Origin: DATFDN01 sp963756495
GTDB lineage: Bacteria > Pseudomonadota > Alphaproteobacteria > Acetobacterales > Acetobacteraceae
Direction: 5' to 3'
NCBI GenBank assembly: GCA_963756495.1
Contig: CAVWNS010000001.1
Span: 1 to 64,000 of the forward strand
DNA: 64,000 nt
A model generated the notes under the pieces. That model searched no databases, was not told the origin of the DNA, and saw only the letters and a list, made by a program, of their open reading frames with translations. This document shows positions 34,929 through 45,372 of the stretch, in pieces. The first letter of the stretch is position 1, and every line of letters begins with the position of its first letter. The position numbers and the translations under genes are program-made.

Positions 34929-35795
34929 TCAGCCGGTGATCTCGCTGGCGCGGTAGCCCTGGGCGAACAGCAACGCGCGCAGGCTTCCGTGATCGACCCG
35001 CGCCCGCGCCTCCGCCGCTACCACGGGCTTGGCGTGGAACGCGACGCCCAGTCCGGCCTCGCGCAGCATTGCAAGATCGTTGGCGCCATCGCCGACCGCC
35101 AAGGTCTCGGCCATCTTCAGCCCGTGCTCGCGCGCGAGCCCCCGCAGGGTGTCCAGCTTCGCATCGCGATCGAGGATCGGCTCGCCCACGTGCCCGGTCA
35201 ACGCCCGTCCGTCATCGAGCAGCCGGTTGGCGAAATGCGCATCGAACCCGGCCAGCGCTGCGACGCGGGCGGTGAACACCGTGAACCCGCCGGAGACGAG
35301 CGCGGCCGCCGCGCCGTGGGCGCGCATCGTGGCGACCAGCTCGCGCGCGCCATGCGTCAGGCGCACGCGCTTCCAGGTCTGCTCCAGCGCCTCCAGCGAC
35401 AGGCCGCGCAGCATCGCCACCCGCTCGCGCAGCGCGTCGGCGAAGTCGATCTCTCCGTTCATGCTCCGCCGCGTGATCGCCGCGATCGGCTCCTTCAGCC
35501 CGGCGAAGTCGGCCAGCTCGTCCAGCGTCTCGCCGGTGACGATCGTGCTGTCCATGTCGGCGACCAGCAGCCGCTTGCGCCGCCCTTCGACCGGCGTCGC
35601 AATGGCGTCAATTTCGGTCCCTTCCAGCGCCGCGCCGACCGCGCCCATGTCGGGCGAGGCGGGCAGGGGGATATCGACCGCCTCGCCTTGGGCCAGTATG
35701 TCGGGCGCGCTGCCTCCCACGATGCCGCGTACCCGCGCGATCAGGGCGGGAGCCAGCGGCGGGTGGGCGGCGATGAGGGTGAGGATGTGCGACAT
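34929..35795 (-). CDS. serB: Phosphoserine phosphatase
   Basis: SerB performs the last step of serine synthesis, removing phosphate from phosphoserine. The 288-residue protein has a short N-terminal ACT-like domain, then a HAD phosphatase core: DMDSTIV with the nucleophile Asp near residue 80, SGGFTVF as motif II, and GDGANDLAML as the metal-binding motif IV. All are intact. It is divergent from miaA with a 41-base gap, the same arrangement seen in many alphaproteobacteria. Confidence 0.96.
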   Translation of the reverse strand: MSHILTLIAAHPPLAPALIARVRGIVGGSAPDILAQGEAVDIPLPASPDMGAVGAALEGTEIDAIATPVEGRRKRLLVADMDSTIVTGETLDELADFAGLKEPIAAITRRSMNGEIDFADALRERVAMLRGLSLEALEQTWKRVRLTHGARELVATMRAHGAAAALVSGGFTVFTARVAALAGFDAHFANRLLDDGRALTGHVGEPILDRDAKLDTLRGLAREHGLKMAETLAVGDGANDLAMLREAGLGVAFHAKPVVAAEARARVDHGSLRALLFAQGYRASEITG

Positions 35796-35836
35796 GGCCC
35801 GCGGACGGTGCCAGTCGGCCAGGGGGCGGACAAGCC

Positions 35837-36805
35837 GTGTCGGGTAGAGGGACGCCGTCCCCGGCGCTGATCGTGGCCGGCCCGACCGCCAGCGGAAAAT
35901 CCGCGCTCGCCCTGACGCTGGCGCAGCGGGTCGACGGGGTAATCGTCAATGCCGATTCCATTCAGGTGTACCAGGAGCTGCGCATCCTGACCGCGCGCCC
36001 GACGCCGGCGGAAGAAATCGCGGCACCGCACCGACTTTACGGCGTGCGCCCGGCCGCCGAGCCGTCGAGCGCGGCTTGGTGGCGCCGCGCCGCGATCGCC
36101 GCGATGGAGGCGGCCCATGCGTCCGGACGCGTGCCAATCCTGTGCGGCGGCACCGGGCTCTACCTTGCCGCGCTGACCGAGGGACTTGCCGAGATCCCCG
36201 ATCCCGGCCCGGCCCGACAGGAAGCCCGGACACTGCTCGCGTCGCTTGGCCCCGTCGCGCTGTACGCTCGGTTGGCGGAGGCCGATCCCGCGACCGCCGC
36301 CCGGCTGCGACCCTCCGACGGCCAGCGGATCGCGCGCGCCTGGGAGGTCTGGCGCGGGACAGGGCGCGGGCTCGCGGCCTGGCAGTCGGATGGCCGCGCG
36401 TCGGTCCCTGGCTGGCGGTTCGCCGCCCTGGTGCTCGATCCGCCTCGGACGGAGCTGCGCGCGGCCATCGCGACGCGCTTCCATGCCATGATCGCGGCCG
36501 GCGCCGTCGAAGAGGTGCGGTCGCTGTTGGCGCTCAGGCTCGATCCGTCCCTCCCGGCCATGCGCGCGCACGGGGTTCGCGAGATCGCCATGTTCCTGCG
36601 CGGGGAGATCACGCTGGATGACGCCACGCGCCGCGCCATCCTCGCCACCGGCCAGTACACCAAGCGCCAAGCGACTTGGTTTCGCGGCCGCCCACTTGTG
36701 CCAGGGCAGGGGTTGAATACAATCCATGCGAGATACACGGCGGATACGCAATTTTCAGAAAGAATTTTGTCGGAAATTGGTGGAATTCTTCGCGGTCCCA
36801 GTTGA
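35837..36805 (+). CDS. miaA: tRNA dimethylallyltransferase
   Basis: MiaA prenylates A37 of tRNAs that read codons starting with U. The 322-residue protein starts at a GTG at 35837 and has the P-loop VAGPTASGKSALA near residue 13, NADSIQVYQ, ILCGGTGLYLAAL and the RNA-binding RQATWFRG near the C-terminus. The GTG start leaves only 12 residues before the P-loop, the usual spacing. It heads a rightward run with the acetolactate synthase genes; the gap to ilvB is 81 bases. Confidence 0.95.
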   Translation: MSGRGTPSPALIVAGPTASGKSALALTLAQRVDGVIVNADSIQVYQELRILTARPTPAEEIAAPHRLYGVRPAAEPSSAAWWRRAAIAAMEAAHASGRVPILCGGTGLYLAALTEGLAEIPDPGPARQEARTLLASLGPVALYARLAEADPATAARLRPSDGQRIARAWEVWRGTGRGLAAWQSDGRASVPGWRFAALVLDPPRTELRAAIATRFHAMIAAGAVEEVRSLLALRLDPSLPAMRAHGVREIAMFLRGEITLDDATRRAILATGQYTKRQATWFRGRPLVPGQGLNTIHARYTADTQFSERILSEIGGILRGPS

Positions 36806-36886
36806 CGCATTGCAGCATGGGGCCTATGCGTGCGGCCGTATCCTGGCGGCCCATATCTGCCGGTGGGATCGAATGAGGGTTTGAGC

Positions 36887-38657
<1,771 letters not shown>

Positions 38658-38667
38658 GTGCGCAGAC

Positions 38668-38790
38668 CCCCACCCGCCGCTATGCGGCAACTCCCGCGTT
38701 GCGGGAGAGGTGGACCATCGAGGCGCTGCATCCTTCACCTCGCCCGCTCGCGGGAGAGGGCGGCGCGCGTCAGCGTGCCGGGTGAGGGCC
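38668..38790 (+). repeat. REP-like palindromic repeats between ilvB and ilvH
   Basis: The 133-base gap is filled with copies of the motif CTCCCGC...GCGGGAG: AACTCCCGCGTTGCGGGAGAGG and then CGCCCGCTCGCGGGAGAGGG. The same motif recurs after ilvC. Such GCGGGAGAGG palindromes are common intergenic repeats in GC-rich proteobacteria. They can fold in the mRNA and may protect or separate ilvB from ilvH. Confidence 0.6.
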
Positions 38791-39303
38791 ATGTCCCCCG
38801 ATGACAGCTCGCGCACCGCCACCATCTCCGTGCTGGTGGACAACGAATCCGGCGTGCTCGCGCGCGTCATCGGCCTGTTCTCGGGGCGCGGCTATAACAT
38901 CGACAGCCTGACGGTCGCCCCGGTGGACGATGTGCGCGGCCGCTCGCGCATCAACGTTGTCACCTCCGGCACCGAAATGGTCATCGAGCAGATCAAGGCG
39001 CAGCTCGACCGCCTCGTCCCCGTCCACCGCGTCGCCGACCTGACGCGCGAGGGCCCGCACATCGCGCGCGAGATGGCGCTGATGAAGGTCATCAGCACTG
39101 GCGAGAACCGGGCGGAGGCGCTGCGGCTGGCCGAGGCGTTCCGCGCCCGCGTCGTGGACGCTACAACCGAGAGCTTCGTGTTCGAGATGACGGGTGCGAC
39201 CGACAAGCTTGACGCCTTCATGGAGCTGATGCGTCCGCTTGGCCTTGCGGAGGTGTCGCGCACCGGCGTCGCGGCGATGGCGCGGGGAACGAGGACGATA
39301 TAG
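38791..39303 (+). CDS. ilvH: Acetolactate synthase small (regulatory) subunit
   Basis: The 170-residue partner of IlvB carries the N-terminal ACT domain: ISVLVDNESGVLARVIGLFSG then GYNIDSLTVAP, where branched-chain amino acids bind to give feedback inhibition. A second regulatory domain follows (EMALMKVIS onward). I start at the ATG at 38791, just before the conserved ACT strand. The stop TAG is followed at once by the ATG of the unknown membrane gene. Confidence 0.95.
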   Translation: MSPDDSSRTATISVLVDNESGVLARVIGLFSGRGYNIDSLTVAPVDDVRGRSRINVVTSGTEMVIEQIKAQLDRLVPVHRVADLTREGPHIAREMALMKVISTGENRAEALRLAEAFRARVVDATTESFVFEMTGATDKLDAFMELMRPLGLAEVSRTGVAAMARGTRTI

Positions 39304-39816
39304 ATGTCCGAGGGAGATGGTGAACGAGCGTTACCCGATCCGGAATTTTACAGAGCGATGTGTCTCGAAACCATCAAAGATTTGCGCGCTGAGATACGAC
39401 ATGCGGAAATTCTGTCTGTGACCACGTCCGTGGTTTCTCTCACACTCGCCGGAGGTGTCTTTTCATTTCTGGTGGCAAGTCGCAAACCACCGACTCCGAT
39501 TGAGCAGCAATTACCTGCCGTGTGGGTGACAATGATAATCTTGAGCTTGTCACTTATCTTTTTCAATTACGTGCTTTGGAATAGAGCCAATGTCGCGGCT
39601 AGCATGGGGCGGCGCGTCATTTCGTTTCTAAATGCCAAATCTGAATTGCCGTCCGACATGCCTCACATACTGCCGTACAATTCGATTACGTTCTTCAATG
39701 TCATGCGTCGGGGTTCCAGGAGAACAACCCACATCTTCGAAGCATTTACCGAAGCTGGAGCCATGCTACTCATTTGGGGACTCGCTGGACTTTTCAAAAC
39801 TATTCTGGCCCGTTAA
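39304..39816 (+). CDS. AT-rich membrane protein of unknown function inside the ilv operon
   Basis: I do not recognise this 170-residue protein. It has a polar N-terminus of about 35 residues, then two hydrophobic segments near residues 38-58 and 72-92 and a third near 148-166, so it should be an inner-membrane protein. Codon use is unlike its neighbours, with many A- and T-ending codons (TTT, ATT, AAA, TCA), which points to recent acquisition. It begins on the base after the ilvH stop and ends 22 bases before ilvC, so it lies in the middle of an otherwise standard ilvH-ilvC pair and is probably cotranscribed. No link to amino acid synthesis is known. Confidence 0.75.
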   Translation: MSEGDGERALPDPEFYRAMCLETIKDLRAEIRHAEILSVTTSVVSLTLAGGVFSFLVASRKPPTPIEQQLPAVWVTMIILSLSLIFFNYVLWNRANVAASMGRRVISFLNAKSELPSDMPHILPYNSITFFNVMRRGSRRTTHIFEAFTEAGAMLLIWGLAGLFKTILAR

Positions 39817-39838
39817 CTCGGGCGCAAGGGGGTACGCA

Positions 39839-40858
39839 ATGCGCGTCTATTACGATCGCGATGCCGACGTAAGCCTCATTAAGGGCAAGCGGGTCGCGAT
39901 CATCGGCTATGGCAGCCAGGGTCACGCCCATGCCAACAACCTCAAGGATAGCGGCGTGAAGGAACTCGCCGTCGGTCTGCGCCCGGTCTCGGCCGGGGTT
40001 GCCAAGGCCGAGGCGGCGGGGCTCAAGGTCATGGACTTGGCCGAGTGTGCCAAGTGGGCCGACGTGGTGATGGTGCTGACGCCCGACGAGGGGCAGGGTG
40101 ATCTCTACCGCGAGAAGCTCCATGCGAACATGAAGCCGGGCACGGCGCTCGCCTTCGCGCACGGGCTGAACGTGCATTTCAACCTGCTCGATCCGCGCCC
40201 CGACATCGACGTGTTCATGATCGCCCCCAAGGGTCCCGGTCACACCGTGCGCAGCGAGTACCAGCGCGGCGGCGGCGTGCCCTGCCTGGTCGCGGTGGCG
40301 CAGAACCCGTCCGGCAACGCGCTGGAGATCGCGCTCTCCTACGCCTCGGCGATCGGCGGCGGGCGCGCCGGCATCATCGAGACGACCTTCAAGGAGGAGT
40401 GCGAGACCGACCTGTTCGGCGAGCAGGTGGTGCTGTGCGGCGGTCTCGTGGAACTCATCAAGGGCGGCTACGAGACGTTGGTGGAGGCCGGATACGCGCC
40501 TGAGATGGCCTATTTCGAGTGCCTGCACGAGGTGAAGCTGATCGTGGACCTGATCTACGAGGGCGGCATCGCCAACATGAACTACTCGATCAGCAACACC
40601 GCCGAGTACGGCGAATACGTCTCCGGCCCCCGCATCATCACCGAGGAGACCAAAAAGGAGATGAAGCGCGTGCTGGCCGACATCCAGTCCGGCCGCTTCG
40701 CGCGCGACTGGATGCTGGAGAACCGGGTCAACCAGTCAAGCTTCAAGGCGACCCGCCGACGCATGAACGAGCATCCGATCGAGCAGATCGGCGAGAAGCT
40801 GCGCGCGATGATGCCGTGGATTTCCAAGAACGCGCTGGTGGACAAGTCGCGGAACTGA
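39839..40858 (+). CDS. ilvC: Ketol-acid reductoisomerase
   Basis: IlvC rearranges and reduces acetolactate or acetohydroxybutyrate with NADPH and magnesium. The 339-residue class I enzyme has the Rossmann motif IIGYGSQGHAHANNL, the APKGPGHTVRSEY block, and metal-binding FKEECETDLFGEQ. All are intact. I start at the ATG at 39839, with the CAAGGGG ribosome site inside the gap after the unknown membrane gene; a longer open frame overlapping that gene is not used by the family. Confidence 0.97.
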   Translation: MRVYYDRDADVSLIKGKRVAIIGYGSQGHAHANNLKDSGVKELAVGLRPVSAGVAKAEAAGLKVMDLAECAKWADVVMVLTPDEGQGDLYREKLHANMKPGTALAFAHGLNVHFNLLDPRPDIDVFMIAPKGPGHTVRSEYQRGGGVPCLVAVAQNPSGNALEIALSYASAIGGGRAGIIETTFKEECETDLFGEQVVLCGGLVELIKGGYETLVEAGYAPEMAYFECLHEVKLIVDLIYEGGIANMNYSISNTAEYGEYVSGPRIITEETKKEMKRVLADIQSGRFARDWMLENRVNQSSFKATRRRMNEHPIEQIGEKLRAMMPWISKNALVDKSRN

Positions 40859-40861
40859 CCC

Positions 40862-40955
40862 GGCGCCCTCACCCGCCTCGCTGCCGCTCGGCACCCTCTC
40901 CCGCCTCGCGGGAGAGGGGAGGGACCCACGCCGTGGGCGTGGGAGGGGTGAGGGG
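40862..40955 (+). repeat. REP-like palindromic repeat cluster after ilvC
   Basis: This stretch contains CCCTCACCCGCCTCGC, CCCTCTCCCGCCTCGCGGGAGAGGGGAGGG, and CCCACGCCGTGGGCGTGGG, ending in GGGGTGAGGGG. The outer CCCTCACCC and GGGGTGAGGG can also pair, so the whole unit forms a branched hairpin. It shares the GCGGGAGAGG core with the repeats between ilvB and ilvH. It sits between convergent genes and may end ilvC transcription. Confidence 0.6.
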
Positions 40956-41282
40956 CTATCGCACCGACGAGAACGATGTCGGGGCCAGGATCTCGTTCGT
41001 CACCTGCGCGACGATCGCGCCGTTCGCCTCGGTCTGCGCGCGTGCCGACAGCCACTCCGGGTCGGTGCCGAATGCGTTCCACTTCTTCTCCCGGTCGGCC
41101 AGGGACTCCCAGGCCAGCAGATAGTAGAGTCGCTGGTTGTTCTCGCCGATCAGCGTGGTCCAGAACCCCGCCTGCTTGATGCCGTGCTTCTCCCATATCT
41201 TCAGCGTGATCGTGTCGAACCGCTTCAGCAGGTCCGGCAGCCGCCCCGACACGCAGTCATAGATGCGCAGCTCGTAGATCAT
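40956..41282 (-). CDS. NIPSNAP family protein
   Basis: A 108-residue ferredoxin-like alpha/beta-barrel protein of the NIPSNAP family, recognised by the start MIYELRIYDC and the centre FDTITLKIWEKHGIKQAGFW then YYLLAWESLADREKKW. Bacterial members are small dimers without an agreed function, often next to oxidoreductases. The ATG at 41282 follows GGGAGG. It is 38 bases after the SDR gene and probably in its operon. Confidence 0.85.
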   Translation of the reverse strand: MIYELRIYDCVSGRLPDLLKRFDTITLKIWEKHGIKQAGFWTTLIGENNQRLYYLLAWESLADREKKWNAFGTDPEWLSARAQTEANGAIVAQVTNEILAPTSFSSVR

Positions 41283-41320
41283 CGCGTGTTCCTCCCCGTG
41301 GTTGGCCGATCCGACACAGG

Positions 41321-42013
41321 CTAGAACCTCTCGACCCAGGGCCGCAACTCGACCTCCGAGGTCCACACGCTGCGCTGCTGGTTCAGCACGTGCCAGTACG
41401 TCTCGGCGATCGCATCCGGGTCCAGCATGGAATCCGGCGCGTCCGGCGCCTCGGTCCGGCCGGGATTGCGGATCGCTCCGTCGATGACGAAATGCGCGAC
41501 GTGCACGCCCTTCGGTTGCAGCTCGCGCGCCATGCTCTGCGCCAGTCCGCGCAACGCGAACTTGCCCATCGCGAACGCCGCCGATTGCGGGTAGCCCTTC
41601 ACCGAGGCCGAGGCGCCGGTGAACAGGATCGCGCCCCGCCCGTGCTGCACCATCAGCCGCGCCGCCTGCTGACCCACCAGGAAGCCGCCGAACGCCGAGA
41701 CCGCGATGGCGCGCGCCACCTCCTTGGGGATCAGATCGACGAACGACCCGCGGGTGCGCCCGCTGGCGTTGTAGATCACCACGTCGGGCTCGCCGAGCGA
41801 GGCGACCACCGCATCGAAGAGCCCGCCCACCTCCTCGGGCTCAGTCGCCTCGCAGGCGAAGGACGCCGCCCCCGTCTCGGCGCACAACGCGGCGAGCTTG
41901 TCCGGATTGCGCGCCGCCAGCGCCACCTGGAGGTTGTTGCGCGACAGCAATCGCGCGAGCGAGGCGGACAGCCCGCTGCCGGCGCCGACGATCAAGGCGA
42001 GGCGATGGTCCAT
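41321..42013 (-). CDS. Atypical SDR with Phe in place of the catalytic Tyr
   Basis: A 230-residue SDR with the cofactor loop VGAGSGLSASL and the NNAG-like VVIYNASG. Where the family has YxxxK, this protein reads SAAFAMGKFALRG: the Lys is present but the Tyr is Phe. The Ser in FTGASASVKG is kept. Loss of the Tyr should weaken ordinary hydride-transfer chemistry, so the protein may have another acid residue, a different reaction or a non-catalytic role. It is followed by the NIPSNAP gene and divergent from the acyl-CoA ligase gene. Confidence 0.82.
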   Translation of the reverse strand: MDHRLALIVGAGSGLSASLARLLSRNNLQVALAARNPDKLAALCAETGAASFACEATEPEEVGGLFDAVVASLGEPDVVIYNASGRTRGSFVDLIPKEVARAIAVSAFGGFLVGQQAARLMVQHGRGAILFTGASASVKGYPQSAAFAMGKFALRGLAQSMARELQPKGVHVAHFVIDGAIRNPGRTEAPDAPDSMLDPDAIAETYWHVLNQQRSVWTSEVELRPWVERF

Positions 42014-42102
42014 GTGGCACCCCTGAAGAGTTCGGCGATCAAAGCACGCCTGGACGCCGGCCAGAAGCCACGCGAGAGTGCCGTCAACAAAGGAGGTCGT
42101 CC

Positions 42103-43749
42103 ATGCTGGGCCTGATGCAAACGCATCCGCTGCTCATTTCCTCTATCCTCGCCCACGCGGCGCGCCATCATGGCGGCGCCGAGATCGTGGCAAAGACCAG
42201 TGACGGCGCGATCCATCGCACCACCTGGGCCGGGATCGAGCAGCAGGCGCGGCGCCTGGTGCGCGGGTTGCAGGGCCTCGGCGTGGGTCCAGGCGACCGC
42301 GTCGGCACGCTGGGCTGGAACGATCACCGCCACCTGCAGATTTACTACGCCGTCTCCGGGATGGGCGCGATCTGCCACACCGTCAATCCGCGCCTCTCCG
42401 ACGACGACATCGCCTACATCGTCAACGACGCGCAGGATCGCATCCTGTTCGCCGACCCGAGCTTCGCCGCGCTGGTCCAGCGCATCGCCCCGCAGGTGGC
42501 CGGCAGCGTGCAGACCATCGTGCTGATGACCGACCGGGCGCAGATGCCCGCGATCGAGCTGCCGGCCGGCATGCGGCTGCTATCGCAAGACGCGCTGTTG
42601 GACGCGGCCGACGACGCCTATGCTTGGCCCGCCTTCGATGAGAACACCGCCTCCGCGCTCTGCTACACGTCCGGAACGACGGGGCGGCCCAAGGGCGTGC
42701 TGTACAGCCATCGCTCCACCGTGCTGCACGCCTACGCCATCAACATGGCGGATGCGCTGGCCCTGCGCGCGCTCGATCGCGTGCTGCCGGTGGTGCCGAT
42801 GTTCCACGTCAATGCCTGGGGCATCCCGTACGCTGCCGCGATGGCCGGCGCGGCCCTGGTGATGCCCGGCCGGCACCTCGACGGCGCCAGCCTGGCGGCG
42901 CTGATGAACGCGGAACGCGTCACCATGTCGGCCGGCGTGCCGACCGTATGGCTCGGTCTGCTGCACCATCTGCGCGCCTCCGGCGAGCGGCTGCACACCG
43001 TCCGGCGCATCATGACCGGCGGCTCGGCCTGCCCGCCGCTGCTGATCGAGGCCTTCGGCGCGGAATACGGCATTGGCGTCGAGCATGGCTGGGGCATGAC
43101 GGAACTCAGCCCCGTCGGCACCTACAACCGGCCCAAACCGGCCCATGCCGGGCTGGACCAGGCCGGCCAGGTCCGCTTGGGCCTCAAGCAGGGCCGCGCG
43201 CTGTTCGGCATCGACATGAAGATCGTCGACGACGCCGACGAGGCGCTGCCCTGGGACGGCGTGGCGTTTGGCGACCTGAAGGTGCGCGGCCCCTGGGTGT
43301 GCAGCGCCTATTACGGTGACCCGCCCGGCAGCGCGCTGGACGAGCAGGGCTGGTTCGCCACCGGCGATGTCTCGACCATCGACGCCGAGGGGATGATGGA
43401 GATCACGGACCGCTCCAAGGACGTCATCAAGTCCGGCGGGGAGTGGATCAGCTCCATCACGTTGGAGAACATCGCCGTCTCCCACCCCGACGTCGCCGAA
43501 GCGGCGGTGGTCGCCGCCACCCACCCGAAATGGGACGAACGCCCAGTGCTGATCGTGGTGCCACGGGCCGGCGCGGTGATCGACCCGGCCTCGGTGCTGG
43601 CGATCTACGAGGGCCGGGTCCCGAAATGGTGGCTGCCGGACGCCGTCGTGGTGCAGGACGCGCTGCCGCACACCGCCACTGGCAAGATCCAGAAACTCGT
43701 GCTGCGCGCGCGCTTCCGCGACCATCTGGCGGGTGGCGTGCGGGACTAG
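42103..43749 (+). CDS. Medium- or long-chain fatty-acid-CoA ligase
   Basis: A 548-residue adenylate-forming enzyme that activates a fatty acid with ATP and attaches it to CoA. The P-loop-like motif is CYTSGTTGRPKGVLYSHRS near residue 190, the adenine motif is GWGMTELSP, and the hinge motif DRSKDVIKSGGEWIS and the catalytic Lys near HTATGKIQK are intact. The arrangement resembles the AlkK type of medium-chain ligases. A strong ribosome site AAAGGAGG precedes the ATG. Two MFS carriers follow; the first, 64 bases on, may import its substrate. Confidence 0.9.
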   Translation: MLGLMQTHPLLISSILAHAARHHGGAEIVAKTSDGAIHRTTWAGIEQQARRLVRGLQGLGVGPGDRVGTLGWNDHRHLQIYYAVSGMGAICHTVNPRLSDDDIAYIVNDAQDRILFADPSFAALVQRIAPQVAGSVQTIVLMTDRAQMPAIELPAGMRLLSQDALLDAADDAYAWPAFDENTASALCYTSGTTGRPKGVLYSHRSTVLHAYAINMADALALRALDRVLPVVPMFHVNAWGIPYAAAMAGAALVMPGRHLDGASLAALMNAERVTMSAGVPTVWLGLLHHLRASGERLHTVRRIMTGGSACPPLLIEAFGAEYGIGVEHGWGMTELSPVGTYNRPKPAHAGLDQAGQVRLGLKQGRALFGIDMKIVDDADEALPWDGVAFGDLKVRGPWVCSAYYGDPPGSALDEQGWFATGDVSTIDAEGMMEITDRSKDVIKSGGEWISSITLENIAVSHPDVAEAAVVAATHPKWDERPVLIVVPRAGAVIDPASVLAIYEGRVPKWWLPDAVVVQDALPHTATGKIQKLVLRARFRDHLAGGVRD

Positions 43750-43813
43750 CGCCACGGCGGTTTGCGTCCGTTGCATCGCGCCATCACAGTCGGACCGGCA
43801 AGGAAGCACACGT

Positions 43814-45268
43814 ATGCCTGAGGCCGTTTCGGATAGGACGCAGGTTTACGAGACCGACGTGCCGGCGCGGCTCGACCGCCTGCCCTGGGCACGCTTTCAC
43901 TGGCTGGTGATCTGCGGGCTCGGCATCGCCTGGATTCTCGACGGGATCGAGGTGACGCTGGTCGGCTCGCTCTCCGGGGCCATCGCGAAAAGCCCGGTGC
44001 TGCGGATGTCGGCCAGCGGCATCGGCTACAGCGCCAGCGCCTACCTGATTGGCGCCGTGCTGGGTGCGCTGGTGTTCGGCTGGCTGACCGACCGGCTGGG
44101 GCGCAAGAAGCTGTTCAGCGTGACCGTGGTGGTCTACCTGCTCGCCACCGTGGCGTCGGGGGCGTCGTGGAGCTTCTGGTCGTTCGCGCTGTTCCGCTTC
44201 ATCACCGGCATGGGGATCGGCGGGGAATACGCCGCCGTCAACGCCACCATCCAGGAGCTGATCCCGGCGCGCCGGCGCGGCTTCACCGATCTCGTCGTGA
44301 ACGGCAGCTTCTGGATCGGCGCGGCGATCGGCGCCGGCGGCGCGGTGGTGGCGCTCGATCCCGCGCTGATACCGCCGGAGATCGGCTGGCGCGTGGCCTT
44401 CGTGATCGGCGGCTTGCTCGGCGTGTTCGTGCTTTTTCTTCGGCGCTGGATTCCCGAGAGCCCTCGGTGGCTGATGACGCACGGCCAGCCGGCCGAGGCG
44501 GAAGCCGTGGTGGCGGGAATCGAGCAACGGATCATCGAGGAGACGGGCCGGCCCTTGCCGCCGATCCCGCCGGGCTCGCGCATCCGGCTGCGCACCGATA
44601 TCCGGTCCTGGTTCGGGGCGGGGGTGCGTGCGCTGTTCACGCTATACCTACGCCGCACGGTGCTCGGCACCGTGCTGATGGCCTCGCAAGCGTTCTGCTA
44701 CAACGCGGTCTTCTTCACCTACGCGCTGATCCTGACCAACTTTTATCACGTCGCGCCCGGCCGGGTCGGGCTGTTCATCCTGCCTTTCGCGGCTGGCAAC
44801 TTCCTGGGGCCGCTGTTGCTCGGGCGGTTATTCGACACGATCGGACGCAAGCCGATGATCGTCGCGACCTACGCGATCTCGGGCGTGCTGATGGGCATCA
44901 CCGGCTGGCTGTTCGCCGCCGGTGGCCTGAGCGCCGAGGGGCAGACCGCCGCCTGGACCGGCATCTTCTTCGTCGCGTCCGCCGCGGCCTCCGCCGCCTA
45001 CCTCACCGTGGGCGAGAGCTTCCCGTTGGAGGTGCGCGCGGTAGCCATCGCGCTGTTCTATGCACTGGGCACCGGTGTCGGCGGCGTGGCTGGCCCGGCG
45101 CTGTTCGGCGCGCTGATCGACAGCGGATCGCGCGTGTCGATCATGTGGGGCTATCAACTGGGGGCCGGGCTCATGATCTTCGCCGCCCTGGTCGCCGCCC
45201 TACTGGCGGTGCGCGCCGAGCGGCGGCCGCTCGAGGAGATCGCACCGCCGCTGTCCGCGGTCACCTGA
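43814..45268 (+). CDS. MFS transporter (metabolite:proton symporter type)
   Basis: A 484-residue, twelve-segment carrier. The family loops are visible: FGWLTDRLGRKKLF between segments 2 and 3, and RFITGMGIGGEYAAVNATIQE, the GGEY motif of the sugar/organic-acid porter group, plus GRLFDTIGRKPM in the C-terminal half. The ATG at 43814 has AAGGAAG upstream. Neighbouring acyl-CoA ligase suggests an organic acid as substrate, which is an inference from context. Confidence 0.85.
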   Translation: MPEAVSDRTQVYETDVPARLDRLPWARFHWLVICGLGIAWILDGIEVTLVGSLSGAIAKSPVLRMSASGIGYSASAYLIGAVLGALVFGWLTDRLGRKKLFSVTVVVYLLATVASGASWSFWSFALFRFITGMGIGGEYAAVNATIQELIPARRRGFTDLVVNGSFWIGAAIGAGGAVVALDPALIPPEIGWRVAFVIGGLLGVFVLFLRRWIPESPRWLMTHGQPAEAEAVVAGIEQRIIEETGRPLPPIPPGSRIRLRTDIRSWFGAGVRALFTLYLRRTVLGTVLMASQAFCYNAVFFTYALILTNFYHVAPGRVGLFILPFAAGNFLGPLLLGRLFDTIGRKPMIVATYAISGVLMGITGWLFAAGGLSAEGQTAAWTGIFFVASAAASAAYLTVGESFPLEVRAVAIALFYALGTGVGGVAGPALFGALIDSGSRVSIMWGYQLGAGLMIFAALVAALLAVRAERRPLEEIAPPLSAVT

Positions 45269-45372
45269 GCCACGGCCTCGACCCTGGCCACGGCCTGGGT
45301 AACGCGGGCGTGCCTGGTGGCACAAGGCGAAAGTCCTTTTATAGTTGGCCGCGCGCAGAGGAGGACCACGCG

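Noticed and set aside
44167..45372. Upstream extension of the second MFS gene into one 808-residue protein
   Set aside because: The upstream half is read out of frame through the first MFS gene; the ATG at 45373 gives the conserved N-terminus.
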